Positions 1 through 12,178 of a DNA stretch of 64,000 bases are shown in pieces. The DNA is from Jaltomata sinuosa (lineage: Eukaryota; Streptophyta; Magnoliopsida; Solanales; Solanaceae): the NCBI GenBank assembly GCA_003996215.1, contig QJPP01000310.1, forward strand, positions 124,001 through 188,000, read 5' to 3'. The translations under genes and the position numbers were made by a program. Under the pieces are notes generated by a model, which saw only the letters and a list, made by a program, of their open reading frames with translations, did not search any database and was not told the DNA's origin. The stretch's first letter is position 1, and the number at the start of each line of letters is the position of its first letter.

Positions 1-2636
1 AATGCATCTCTTGACCAAAATTTGAGCTAGATCGTTGATCAGTTGCAAAATTTGGTTGCGATACAGACTTAGACGATGATGTACTAGAGGTTCCAAATGA
101 GTGATGTCCTTGTCCAATAGTTGAAAATGCCAGATCTTCATTATGTTGTTCGGTGGCACTGTCTAGGACGAGTGCTGCAACGTCGTTCTCTTTGTTTAAA
201 ATTGAATTTTCTGTTTCTGAAGGTAATTCAGAAACTTGTAACGTCAAATTGCTTAAACTAAGATCTGATTCCTGTGAAGCAATTGAATCTGATCTCTCAC
301 TGGATATGTTCACTGACCTATCATTTTGTAGCTGATCAATACTCGAAGAGGATCCATGTTCGATTAAGCAATTTGGTTGTAGAACAGATGTTGGTGATAC
401 TAGTGACATTGATGCAAAAGGGAGTTGTTGTACTGGAAATTCTGGCTGTAATATTGAACCTTGAAACCTCTCATTAACTACAGAAAGTCCTTCCGGCCTA
501 CGCTGTTGATAACTACTGCTAGCTTGATTCCTGTCTGTCCTTGGAGGTGGAAATGAGCTTGAACCAGTGGAATATGGTTCAATTGTTCGTTGCAATGGAA
601 TATTCTGTGCCACATTATTCTCGGACATATGGAACCTCGAAAATCCAAATTCTACTATATCTTGTTCAGTGACCTCGCGTACTTCTCTGGAATTTGATTC
701 ATTTTCATCTACTCTAGCTAGGTGAGATGAAGACATCAGCATGTCTTCACTGCTAGACGTGATAGCTTTTTCTATCTCCCCATCGATAGAAATTTCTTCA
801 CCCGCGGATGAGCTCCCATCGTTTGTTAACGGAGGTGAACCTATTTCAGAAACCTCCACTTGCAAGTCAGAATCAATAGACACGCCAGGAGTGCGATGCA
901 CAGGACGATTAGGATAGTATAAACGTTCGTCCTCTCTCGTGTTCTCCAACAAGGATGAACCGGAATGTGATGGATCACCTGATAAGTTCCTTAGAGCAGG
1001 AGAAGCAATGGACTTCAAGATTGCATCTTTGTCTATCTTATAGAATGGTTTATCATCTTCGGACGAAGATGATGAACTTATCCTATTGCTAATGTCTTCC
1101 ACTAGTACTGATTTTATCTGTACTTCACTACTGTCTTTTTCATCCTGGCTATTATCCAGGCCTTCCCTACTATGATCTCCTTCATAGGCCACGTTCATCT
1201 CCGGTTCGGATGCTTGTGATGTTACTTCTTCAACTACTCTATCATTATCTTCCTTACCTGCAAACAAATCACATTTGTTAAGTTTCATTTAAAGGAAGTA
1301 TTAAAGGTCACCCTGAATGAGCTCGCGCACATTCCTGGTATCAAGCCCGAGATAAAGGAGGAGGGTTGCGATATGTTGACAGCCATCATAAAACTAGTCA
1401 ATATAACAGACGTGTCATTTTACCTAATCGGTGTCTTGATTTGGAACTTTCAGATGCCTCCGGAAACCTTTGCCTGGACGGAAGATCAGAATGAAGTGTC
1501 CGTTCACGTTGATCAAGGTTCAAATCCCCTGAAAATGCAGGTCCCTTACGGAAGCTTTCATGCCTGGATAACATCAACTCCTTCTGTTCCTGAGCTAACA
1601 TGAACTCTTGCATAAAACTTCCACCTCTGACATTAGGCTTCTCTTCATGTTGATCATATGGAAGGTCAAAAGGATTCCGATTTGGTCCCAAAATCGAAGG
1701 GGCTGAACCCGGGGTAGTTGGAAATGAACTAGTTGATTCTTTGGTCTTTGGAATTACAATTGAAGATATTGGAGGAAATGTTTCTTTGCAGCCTATATTC
1801 ATCAGTGATCTTCTAACCTGTAGGCTCAACATCTTTCGTGCTCGTCGTCTTGCCATTAAACTTTCCAATCTTTTAGTCCTTTCAATCTCAGAAAGTCCAA
1901 GATCCATGAGATTCTTTTCATCTTCATCTTTCCATTGCACAGCCTTATTTCTTGCCCCATCATATTCTGTTTCACCAAAACATTTTGGTTTTCTCTCATA
2001 CATACAACTAAAAGATTTGAAACATTTTCCATTTGCTTCATAAGAGCAATCCGAATACTGATCAGCAGGCCTTGGATTCTTGAAAATACTCGAACTGGAA
2101 GAGCATTCAGCACGATCACTTATAACCGAATGCACTTCCACCTCTCGAATATCTTTCAGTTTTTCTTCTATCAACGCGCCTTTGTCAATAAAATCATCAT
2201 GATCACTAAAAGGTATTCGAAAAGATGCACCTTGTATAAATTCCTCCGCGCCTGTTTCTATACATTTCTTGGATTTTCTTCGTCTAACAGATCTAGCTCG
2301 AAGAAAAGCCTTTCGTTTATTGTCAATGCCATCTTCATCATGATCTTTATCATCAACATCATGACTGATAATTTTCCTAGATGGTTTCGAATCAACATCT
2401 TGTTCGAAGTTTCTAAAACTTGGAATGCTAAAAAAGAGTATAAGAAGAATAGTGAAAAGGAACAAAAGGGGCAAGGAATAGATGAAAAACCAGGTGATTG
2501 ATGGTGAAAGAGCATAAAACAGGATGAAGAAGAACAAAGTGAATGAAACAAATGGATGTTTCTTGGAAAATTCTATAGAATATTTAACATTTGTCCATAT
2601 CAAACTCCTAATATTGCTTGACTGATCAATAGCCAT
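1..2636 (-). CDS. Hypothetical membrane-anchored acidic/serine-rich protein, 5' part (exons 1 and 2; runs off left edge)
   Basis: Seen: exon 1 is complement 1424-2636, starting at the ATG at 2636. Exon 2 is complement 1-1257. A 166-bp intron (1258-1423) has donor GTAAAATG and acceptor TTTGCAG. Splicing completes a split Gly codon (residue 405), and the frame stays open to base 1, giving at least 823 residues. Reading on without splicing stops 7 codons later, which supports the intron. Two hydrophobic segments lie at about residues 29-48 and 51-71. A basic stretch (RARSVRRRKSKK) follows at about 113-124, and MARRRARKML, in a basic helix-like segment, at about 261-270. The rest is acidic, Ser-rich and probably disordered. 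Known from memory: this plan resembles plant proteins loosely named cardiomyopathy-associated or dentin sialophosphoprotein-like (compare Arabidopsis AT5G17910 and AT2G29620); no function is established. Inference: a membrane protein with a long cytosolic tail. The C-terminus lies outside the window. Confidence 0.82.
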
Positions 2637-3870
2637 TTCTGACTCAAATGTTGTATCATTAGGAAACTTTTGTTATAAGGGTACATGAATCTCAAATTAT
2701 CTAACAAATATATCTTTACAAAAGGGAAATGGATATAAACACAAAGAGACTCTCATCTTTAATTAGTTGGATAAAGAATTTTCTTTTGAAGAAAATTGGA
2801 CATGATGAAAATTATGTTCATTTTTTGTGCTTGTTTGGTTAGTGAGATCCTCTAATTTTAGAAATCCTCCACCATCCTTGTTCCTGTTTTTTAGTGATAA
2901 CTAGAGATTAGGATTTTAAATCAACATATACACCTATTATTCTTTTTTCTTTTGTGGCTAATTGTGAGGAGCTAATGTACATAAGTATATTAATACATTA
3001 CCTTGAATATTATTGTAAAATTTTGATTTACTAATATGAAGGTTTGAATAGTCTAAATTCAAAGTTAAAAATTATTTCTATTAAAAAGTATGTACTTTTT
3101 CCTTTCTTTCCCTTTTTATATAAATTTTGTGTTTTTTTCTTTTTACAATTTTCGATATTGGCTAATCATAAAATATATTATTAGAATTTTTTAGGGGCCT
3201 AAACTAAAGGTTTTACTGACCTCATCCTTAAGTTGTCCATGTCCGTGATAAAGGTAAACATTCTATGCACTTAAGGGTGTGTTTTTCTCATCTGCATAAA
3301 TCTTGATCGACGAAATTACTTGATATATATGCTGATAAAGATTAGTTGATATTCAATGTAATAGTCCAGTGTGCACAAATTGACTCGAATACTACCGGTA
3401 AAAAGGTAGAGATAACATTTTATAGAGCTTGCGTCCTTGTTGCCCTCTTCTTCTTTCACCATAAAAAACTTGAAGCCTATCTACTTTTACATTCAAAATT
3501 TATTGGCTCAATTAACTCAAATTTACATCGAGTAGGTTCACTAGGGGGTAAAAGCTCCCTATCAAAAAGTTCTCTAAGCGATCCAAAGTCATACCAATCT
3601 GGTAGAGTTTGTGAGTTATCTAACAAGATAGTTAGGTTGAATATAACATGAAGTCCTATCAATTTGTCATGACTTGCATGCCACAATTTTAAAATGTATT
3701 TTTCTTTTTGTAGTTTTGAAATCATAAAAGATAGGCATCATGAATGAAAAGAAAAAATAAATGAAAGAGGTATTATGAGTGAAATGAAATAAATAACAGA
3801 GAGGTATTATGAGTAAACAGAATAAATAACGGAGAGATAAAAAAAGGAAAAAGTGAATAAGTTTATATGG
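2637..3870. other. Intergenic, upstream of the minus-strand membrane-protein gene
   Basis: AT-rich non-coding DNA that should contain the promoter of the gene ending at 2636 on this side. I see no clear TATA box or coding exon. Short ORFs are not supported by codon pattern or similarity. The stretch at 3590-3720 is repeated in diverged form at 4170-4300 (gagtttgt...ttatc...gttgaatataacatga), so the minisatellite at 3876-4200 sits between two copies of a longer repeat. Confidence 0.5.
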
Positions 3871-3875
3871 TGTAT

Positions 3876-4200
3876 GTACCATGAGCGAAAACTAAAAATC
3901 GTAATAACCCGATATAGTAAATGAAATAAGTTTTTATGAGGCATCATGAGTGAAAATTAGAAATCATGATAATCATGTAGAGTAAATGGAATAAGTTAAT
4001 ATGAGGCACAATAATTGAAAATTAGAAATCATGATAATTCGGTAGAGTAAATGGAATATGTTAAGATGAGGTAACATCAGTGAGAACTAAAAATTATGAC
4101 TATATGGTAGAGTAAATGGAGTAGGTTTAAATGAGGTACCATAAGTGAAAGCTAGAAATCATGCTAATGTGGTAGAGTTTGTATGTTATCCAATAAGCTA
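3876..4200. repeat. 65-bp minisatellite, about five tandem copies
   Basis: Units begin near 3876, 3941, 4006, 4071 and 4136, exactly 65 bp apart. Each starts with a variant of gtaccatgagtgaaaa and contains aaatcatgataat and gtagagtaaatgga. Copies are diverged by point changes but keep the 65-bp register. Shorter related units (ggtattatgagt) occur just upstream at 3738-3830. Confidence 0.85.
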
Positions 4201-4890
4201 GCTACGTTGAATATAACATGAGATCCTATCGATTTGTCATGTCCTTATAATAAAATGTATTTCTTTTCTTTTTTTTATTTATAGCTTTGAAATCTTGACC
4301 ATCCGGCATGATTTGTGAGTAATTTAACAGGATATTCCTACTTTTTTTCTTTTTTTTTTATTTGTCATGTTGAATTTAAATGAAATCCTACCAATTTGTC
4401 ATGACTTACCTACCATAGTTTCTGCGCCGCTTTACTATCTCCTCAACTTAAGGATATTTTAGTTTGAAATTTATTCAATAAACATAAAAAGGTCATTTCT
4501 GAAAGCATTATCAAAAAAGGACCATTTTTAAATATCGACGCAAAAATAATTTATTTGTGCAAATCACCCGAGTTCTCAATTCAAAGGGTTCAATTCAAAA
4601 ATCTCATATTAAAAGTGAAAAAATCCTAACCATCCTATAACATCGTTTAGTGATGATACTATTACCTAGTTAGTTACGACAAAGTATTTGAGAATAACCT
4701 AGGTAAAGTGTGTTGTTACATCATATATAACATCAGATTGATAAAACCATAAACTTGATGAAAGTAATATACTTTAGTAGTTTGATTTGTGCAGTTAAAT
4801 AAATTAATATAGTGTCATATCTTCAATAATTTAAACTTTTAGATAAGATGATTTCTCTAATTCAACAAGGCGCATTTAAGCAAGTAAAAG
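4201..4890. other. Intergenic, no gene seen
   Basis: AT-rich sequence. The first 100 bp is a diverged second copy of 3590-3720. Beyond that I see no exon, RNA gene or recognisable element. Confidence 0.4.
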
Positions 4891-4894
4891 GTAG

Positions 4895-5356
4895 GAATTT
4901 GATAGAGATTAAGGAGAGTTACACCCCAAAAGTTGATCACTGAGATGGGAAAATCCATGATTATATAAACCTTACATTAGCACATTGCAATACCAATATG
5001 AAAATCAAATCTCATATCTTGTAATAGACCATAACAAACCACCATGCTCCGCATCCATTGTTCTTGACGGCTCCACACTGGGTAGCTTTCACTATACCAT
5101 AAGTAGGTAGTTCTTTTCAAGGTACGCCACTTTTGAGTCAGGTGTCTAGGAAATCGCAACAGGTTGTGCGCTAGACATTCCTAGCCCCGGAGAACACTGC
5201 AATACTGATGTTACCATCCATGACACGGTAGCCATGGTGGGCACAGAGAGAGTGGGTGAATCTGATACCATTGATACAATCCAAGGAGAACCACATCTAA
5301 AATACTAGCTATTGAGGTAGAAGAGCCTAAGACTATATAAAACCTATATCAACACA
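4895..5356. repeat. Duplicated low-copy repeat that hosts the gypsy element; contains an intact paralogous insertion site
   Basis: The stretch at about 4895-5050 (aggagagtt...tatataaaccttacattag, then cacattgcaatacc) is paralogous to a second copy whose left half lies at 5285-5356 (aggagaacc...tatataaaacctatatc, then aacaca). The right half of that second copy lies beyond the retrotransposon at 12505-12560 (acacattgcaatactc...catatcttgcaatgg). The first copy therefore shows what the target looked like before insertion. The origin of the repeat itself is not recognised. Confidence 0.7.
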
Positions 5357-5684
5357 TGTTATTTGTCAAAATAGACTCAGGAATAAACAAGTCAAGTAAA
5401 CTGGTTAGTTAGATTGTTAGCAACAATTAGATTGGGCGGGAAAGTTTGTTAGGGATTATGTTAGTACTATAGCCAGTCTTGCATTCCTACATTTCCATAT
5501 ATGAGTTGTTATTGTAATTGATAAGGCATTGAATAACATTTCTATTCTTCAATGTATCTCTATTCTCTCGGAGGATGTTTGTATGTTAATGTGTTTAGGG
5601 CTTTTCTTCATTTTGATATCCTTAGGGTTGCATAGATGAGTTTTATCTCCATTGGAGATACTGTTAATCCAATTAGTGGTATCA
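5357..5684 (+). repeat. 5' LTR of the gypsy element, with adjoining primer-binding site
   Basis: A 328-bp LTR starting TGTTATTTGTCAAAATAG and ending GGTATCA. The sequence TGGTATCAAAGC overlaps its end (5678-5689). This matches the usual plant primer-binding site for initiator tRNA-Met (TGGTATCAGAGC) with one change. Confidence 0.88.
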
Positions 5685-6990
5685 AAGCATTCGATTCTCA
5701 GAGTGCAATAATGGGTGAATACATTGAGATGAGGCGTGAAGTGGATGGATTGGGTGAGCAGTTGAAGCTCATGAGTAAAAGACGTGATCAGTACATGGAG
5801 GAATTGTGACATATGTTTTTTGTGATGGGAAACAATAGGAAATATCACATTAGGGATGACATAGAATCTAGAGGTCCTAACTATCGTATCAATACTAGGT
5901 ACTTTTTGTATCAATTTTTCAAAGTTCTATGGTGATGACTTGTGGGCATGGATCTATAGGTGCGACTAATTTTTAGAAGTTGATGATACTCTTAATGAGA
6001 TGAAAGTGCGAGTAGCAACAATTCATCTGGAAGGCAAGGCCCTTCAATGGCACCATATGTACATGAAAATCAGATTTTTGCGTAAAATACATAGTGGGAG
6101 GACTATGTTAAGGCCTTGAGGCGTCGATTTAGGACCTCGACCTATTTAGATCCTCTGTCTGAATAGATGACATTGCGGTAAACAGGTATTGTGCAACATT
6201 TTCTTGATCAATTTGATGAACTCTTGAATGAAGTAGACTTAACTGAGGATCAATCCATTAGTTGCTTATTTGTTGGGTTGAAACTAGAAATAGTTGTGCA
6301 AGTTAGGTTGTTGAATGTCATGACACTGATGAAGGCTTACAGCCAAGCCAAATTAATTGAGAAATCCTCAAGTATGCGGGAGAATTCTTTGAGTGTACAG
6401 AAGGCAATCAATGCCCCTTCCTAGTGTAAGGCTAATAGCTCTTTGTTTCCAACTCCAATAACTCATTTCCAATAATCTCATAAACTCAACTTCACCAAGA
6501 ATCCCCCCCTAAGCCCTTCAATAAGTCTACCAGGTTGTTGACTGGGGCGTAAATGGATGAAAGAAGATCTAAGGAGTTGTGCTATTAGTGTGATGAAAGA
6601 AATATACCATACCACAATTGCAAGAAGGGAAAGTCGTTGTATGTGTTAGAAGTTGAAGAGAAAGAGGGAGAGCAGGTACAAGTGTACCATGAGGCTGAGG
6701 AAACAAACATTAAAGATGGGGGAGATATGAGAGATGGGCCTCAAGTCTCAGTACATGCTCTCTTAGGGGTGCATGACTATAGGACCATGAGAGTTCAGGG
6801 GTCATTTAAGGGGAAAATGATCCATATCTTGATAGACACTTGCAGTACACACAATTTATCGGACATGGAAACAACCAAGAGATTAGGTTGTCCTTTGAAG
6901 GTCATACCTCCTATATATACAACAGTGGCCAATGGAAGTATGATTAGTAGCTCCTGCTTATCAAGAGTTTTCTCTTGGGAGATGCAGTGA
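5685..6990 (+). pseudogene. Gypsy gag and aspartic protease remnants
   Basis: Gag: around 5925-6070 a broken frame reads like FYGDDLWAWIYRC and VDDTLNEMKVRVATIHLEG, followed by KALQWHHMYMK, the conserved capsid region of plant gypsy elements. A 77-codon piece at 6191-6424 continues it (FLDQFDELLNEVDLTEDQ). Protease: 6637-6990 encodes VQGSFKGKMIHILIDTCSTH followed by NLSDMETTKRLGCPL. This matches the retropepsin-like domain of these elements, where DSGSTHNFI is usual; here the active site reads DTCSTHN, with the Ser-Gly pair changed. Frames are interrupted by stops, so the gene is dead. Confidence 0.8.
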
Positions 6991-7229
6991 GTAGTCTTTT
7001 TTGACATGATGATTTTGGCTCTAGGAGGCTATGGTGTGGTTTTGGGAATATAATGGCTAGTGACATTGGGTATATCAAGTGGAATTTCTGGCAATTGAAG
7101 ATGGAGTTCATAATAGGAAAACACAAGGTGTCACTGAGAGACAGTCAACTAGTTGAGGCTCAATGAGTTGACAATAAGCACCTTGAGAAGCTGATGCAGA
7201 ATCCTGCTTAACTAACCACGATGGAAATC

Positions 7230-8636
7230 ATTATGGTAAAGTTGAATCCTAGCTTAACTCCCCAGAAAGTGAGTGTCTATTACTATACAACCTATAATTG
7301 AAGAGTACTCCCATATTTTTAGCATACCAACTACCTTACCACCCCATAGAACACATGACCACATAAATTTTCTAAAGGAATAAACTTCTGATCAATGTTA
7401 GACCTTACAGATATCCTACCATACAAAAAGATGAGATAGAAAAGCAAATACAAGATATGTTAGACTCTAGAGTGGTCATACCTATAGCCCATATTTATCC
7501 CCTATAGTCATGGTAAAAAATAAAAACAGGTCACAGAAGATGTGTATAAACTATAAAGAGTTGCATAAATTCACTGTTTAGGATAAAATTTCCTATTTAT
7601 ATGATAGAGGAAATACTGGATAAAATGGGAAGAGCTTAGTAATTTTCTAAAATTGGACTTGATATCTGGCTACCATCATATCAGGATGGTTGACAGGGTC
7701 ATACATAATATATTATGCATTCATATATTATCATGGACATTATGAGTGTGTGATAAATGTTATTTGGGTTGACTAATGCAATTTCATTCTTCAAAGGTTA
7801 ATGAATCATGTGTTTCAACCCTACTTGAGGACATTCATCTTGGTGTATTTTATGACATCTTGGCTTACCGTTTTTCATTGAATAGTCATTTGGTCAATCT
7901 TGAATTGACTTTTCAGATATTGAAACAGAAATGTCTATATGTTAAGTTGAGCATGTGGGTCTTTCCAGGATGAAGTGAAGAACCTTGGCCATATCACATC
8001 ATATAAAAAGGGGGCTATTGACCCAATAAGGTAGAAGCAGTGCAAGTTTGACCTTCTCCAAAAATTATGAAGGAGTGGGAGGCTTTTTGGGGCTCTCAAA
8101 GTACTAACATGAGGTTCATTAAGGGGTATGGGACATATACTAGGCCCCTTACAGATGCTCAAGAAAGAGGCTTTTGTGTGGTCTACTAAAGTTGAAATTG
8201 CTTTTCAGTAGATGAAAAATATCTTAATGTCACCACCTATTGTGACATTACCTGATTTCACCTTGGATTTTGTCATTAAAGTTAATGCATGTTCCATATG
8301 AATGGGGATTGTTTTGATGCATAAAGGGCATCATTTAGCCTTCATGAGTAAGACATTAGGACTAGGCATTTTGCCTTGTCAGTTTATGAGAAGGAAATTT
8401 TAGCAATTATACTTATTGTGCAGAAATGGATACCTTATCTAATAAGGAGGCATTTCATTGTGAAGAATCAGTTAGAAGTACTTGATGGAGCAGAGGATAA
8501 TTACTTTTGGCCAACAAAGTGGTTAGTCAAGCTTATATATAAGGTATGATTATTCCATTTTGTACAAAAATGGGAGTGAGAACCTAGATATAGATACACT
8601 ATTTAGGAGGGATAATTTGATACCTCATATGCTTGC
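7230..8636 (+). pseudogene. Gypsy reverse transcriptase and RNase H remnants
   Basis: Three frames pieced together give conserved gypsy RT blocks: LPPHRTHDH near 7335, NVRPYRYP-like near 7410, PYLSP near 7495, then a KMCINYKEL-like block near 7540 and SGYHHIRM near 7665. RNase H/tether sequence follows at 8215-8400 (PPIVTLPDFTLDFVIKVNA; HHLAFMSKTLG). The region ends at the SENLDIDTLFRRDN block near 8580, and the solo LTR begins immediately after at 8637. Multiple stops and frameshifts are present. Confidence 0.82.
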
Positions 8637-10720
8637 TGTAACACACCAAAAATATATCTAGCTTTTAAACTCAGACTTGTAGAAAATTTTGGACTTTCAG
8701 GGACCACGGGTCAAGTCCACGAGTCTTGAAAGGTTCCATGAGTCATGGAAGTGACTCGTGATTCCAGTCCTGTAAACCCTCCTCAGGTCTGACAATCATG
8801 AGTCACTCCCACGACTCGTAGAAGTTTCTACGGGTCGTGTTGTTGACTCGTGGAAACCTGATCAGAGGCAGCCTTAATTCCCTGACTTTCATGACTAGGT
8901 TCTACGACTCGTAGAAGCTTCCACGAGTCGTCCTATTGAACCGTAGAAGACCTCCTACAGGTTGAAATTCCTGACAGTTTTCACGATTAGGGATCCACGA
9001 GTCATGGAAAGGTCTACGAGTCGTAGACTCCACTCGTGATCCCTGAAGCCGACCAAATTCCCAGCTTTTCTTAATTAAATCCCAGGAGTATTTTAGTCAT
9101 TGTCCACCCTTTTAACTACTAAGTGAAGTCGTTTTGACTATTTCTAGTAAGTTTTTCACCCATATTATCCTAAGTCTTTTCTAAGATCCTCATTCACCTC
9201 CCAAAAAGGAAAAGTTCCTCTCAAGCTTCAAGTCTCCAAGATTCAAGTTCAAGCCTCCTAGATCTTTCCAACCAAGTAGGTAATCTTCTACCAAGGTATG
9301 TGGGTCTTTAACAATGGGTTCCTTTCACCCTTGTGCCCAAATCCCCCAATTCTTATTTTGATTTATGAAGTTATGAAATTAGGGTTTTTGATCAAAATTG
9401 GGGAAAGTTTATGAAATCAGTTTCTACGTTTAAATTCATGGATTCTTATTGATTATACATGATTTCTTCATTGGTTTTAAAAGCCCAAGCATGAAAGTTG
9501 ATTTTCAGCATGAATCCATGAAATTACATGTTTTCAAGAGAAAGTTGGCATGATTAGATATCATGGCCTTTATGTATTTATGAAATTGCATGCCTAATTC
9601 TTCAAGTATGATTTAGAAAGAAAAGCATATTTTGAATTATGGCTTTGCTAAGAACTATGAATTATATTATGAAAGTTGCATGATACCCGATGTGTTTTCA
9701 TGCATTATGAATAAGATTTGACATGAGAGTATGCCCTTATGAAATGATGAGCTATATGTGCATGTTTTGGGAGTAGTATTTAGCACCGAGTGGACGGGGT
9801 GAGAGTATCCTTAGTCCCAGAAACTACGTTGCCAGCGTAGGTTAAGATATGATATGATATGATATGATATGATATGATATGTGCCTTAAAGGCTTATGAG
9901 AGTGGATTCACGTATTTATGTATGGTGTCCTTGTCTTAGCGGGGCATAGGACAGCTTTGCCAACTAGGGTTATATAGTTGGGTATGGTGACTTGTTCCTT
10001 GGCAAGGTTCAAAGTCAGCTTTGCTAACTAGGGTTATATAGTTAGATTCCATGTAGCTCACATGGTCTCATGTCGGTTATAAGAAACTCCCGTATGTATG
10101 TTTTCATGTTTTCTAAGCTTTATGAACTCTCTGATGAACTACTATTTTGAAGTTGGCTTTGACCTCATGACTTAGCTTTTCATTACGATGTCTTCTCTTG
10201 ATACTCTATTATGCATGGATTATGTTTAAGCACGTTTTAAAGCATGTTTTACCATACCTTATGCATTGCTCACATACTTAGTACATTTCATAGTACTAAC
10301 ACATATTGCGCTACATTCTTGACGATGCAGATTCAGGTGTTCCTTCACAGATACGTGGCTAGAGTTCCCGGCCACTCTCAGTTAGCTTGGGTGAGTCCTC
10401 ATAGTTCGAGGGCTAGACTTTACTCTAGTTTATGTTTCTTTCCTTTCAGATTGTCGAGTTAGTTGAGGTATTGTCCCATCAACTCTTTATGCTAGTACTA
10501 GAGGCTTTTCAGACATAGATGTTGTTGGATGATCTTTGAGTTGTATTTTCTTCTACTGATTATCTATCTACGATTATGTTTTCTATTTTGGATTTCCTTA
10601 TGATGCTTCCGCTATGTTTTCCTTATGTATGCTTGAGAATGCTATGACCAAGGGTCAACTTGGGATCCTTGTGGCTCCGAGTCTCATGTTACGTCTAGGG
10701 AGTGACCTCGGGGCATGACA
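8637..10720 (+). mobile_element. Nested solo LTR (about 2.1 kb) inside the gypsy element
   Basis: Seen: starts TGTAACACACC and ends GGGGCATGACA, flanked by the 5-bp duplication CTTGC (8632-8636 and 10721-10725). No retroviral domain is encoded inside, so a solo LTR left by LTR-LTR recombination is the simplest reading. It includes a palindrome-rich stretch (8700-9050), a (GATAT)n microsatellite near 9847-9881 and ORFs of no known family. Known: long LTRs with such ends are common among Solanaceae gypsy (Tekay/Del-like) elements. The orientation shown is assumed from the TGTAAC end. Confidence 0.85.
9847..9881. repeat. GATAT pentanucleotide microsatellite
   Basis: About seven uninterrupted copies of the pentamer gatat inside the nested solo LTR, a typical slippage tract. 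Confidence 0.85.
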
Positions 10721-10725
10721 CTTGC

Positions 10726-12178
10726 ACTCTCGCACTCTCAGTGGTTACTATAGAGCTTTTATAGCAAGTGAAGGATTCTTACAACACTGATGATCATGTG
10801 TTACAAATTCTCTAGGAGGTGAATAAAATAATCATTACAGACCAACTTACATATTGATAAATGGACTGCTACACAGGAAGGGAAAGAGGGTGGTTAGTAA
10901 TTTGGGAAAACAACTTCTCTGCATCTATCATGATAGTGCATTAGGTGGAAACTCAGGAGTAGAGGTTAGTCTCAAGAGATTGCAATTGTCTTTTGGAAGG
11001 GAATGAGGGAGGAAATCCATAATTATGTTAGAAAATGTCTAGTATGCCATCAGAACAAGATTGAGCAGGTAGCACATCCAAGTTTACTACAACCTTTGCC
11101 AATCCCAGACAGGATCTGACAAGACACTAGTCTTGACTTCATTAAAGGACTCCCTAAATCTCATTCTAAATGTGTCATCCTGGTGGTGGTGAACATGCTC
11201 AACAAATACGCACACTTTATAGGGCACTCTCATCTTTATACTGCTTTTGGCATAGCCAAGCTATCATGGATCATATTTACAAACTACATGGTCTTCCCCA
11301 GACTATTGTGAGTGACAAAGATACAATGTTTATGAGCAAGCTCTCCAGGACCCTATTCAGTGTACAACGACTGGCATTGCATCATTCTTTAGCTTATCAT
11401 CCTCAGAGTGATGGAAAAACTGAGGCAGTCAATAAGTGCCTTGAAAGCTATCTAAGGTGTATGTGTGTTAATAGGTCTAAGGAGTAGTTTGAGTGGTTGC
11501 CACTTGCTGACTGGTGGTACAACACTAAGTTTCATTCCTCTACCAAGTTAACCCCTTATGAAGTGGTGTATGGGCAATATCCTCCTATTAATATTCCTTA
11601 TATTCCTCAGACTTCCATTAATAAAAATGTGATAAGAGCTTGCAGGCTAAAAAGGCTACAATCGGAGTGAAGCAATACTTGCTAGTGGCTCAGAATAGAA
11701 TGAAACAACAAGCTGACAAGAAGAGATTTGAAAGAGAATTCAGTCTAGAGGACTTGGTCTATGCCAAACTTCAGCCTTATAGACAAGTGTCTTTGAAAAG
11801 GCATTCCTATAGATTGGCCCCTTTTCTGTGCCTAAGAAGATTGGTCAAGTGACTTATCACTTGAAGTTTCCCCTAAATGCTAAAATTCATCACACATTTC
11901 ATGTCTCTCCGCTAAAGAAACAAATTAGCCCTCAGTCTGTTGTCCCCCCCCCTCCCCCTCCTCCAGTAACACTCTTTACTCATGGTCATGTTTTGTTGGA
12001 ATCAAAATATGTTTTGGAGACAAGGGTGATCAATAAACAAAATAGGGTTGTCATACAAGCAGTGTGAAATGGTTGGATCGTGCTAGATTGTACTTGGGTG
12101 GATTTACATACTCTACAACAACAATTCCCTTTGTTCTATCCTTGATCGAGGACGAAGGTGTTTGATGTGGGATGTAGT
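10726..12178 (+). pseudogene. Gypsy integrase and chromodomain-like remnant
   Basis: The sequence resumes after the CTTGC duplication. A zinc-binding-domain region lies near 10915-11060 (HDSALGGNSGVEVSLKRL). The catalytic core follows at 11100-11490, with SLDFIKGLPKSHSKCVILVV (first Asp), HGLPQTIVSDKDTMF (second Asp) and ALHHSLAYHPQSDGKTEAVN (Glu), the D,D-35-E layout. It continues to WYNTKFHSSTKLTPYEVVYG near 11515 and a GPF-like and chromodomain tail ending LDCTWVDLHTLQQQFPLFYP near 12080-12145. Stops and frameshifts break it. A purine-rich GAGGACGAAGG lies about 30 bp before the 3' LTR. Confidence 0.85.

Noticed and set aside
1398..1423. Continuation of the minus-strand ORF to a stop (ending KMTRLLY)
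   Set aside because: A good donor lies at 1423 and a good acceptor at 1258, and splicing joins to an open frame of over 400 codons, so the extension is intron.
1741..2501. Plus-strand ORFs of 100 and 188 codons opposite the membrane-protein gene
   Set aside because: They are antisense shadows of exon 1, with no domain and unlikely amino-acid composition.
9847..9881. CRISPR-like or satellite array
   Set aside because: A simple pentanucleotide microsatellite with no spacers.
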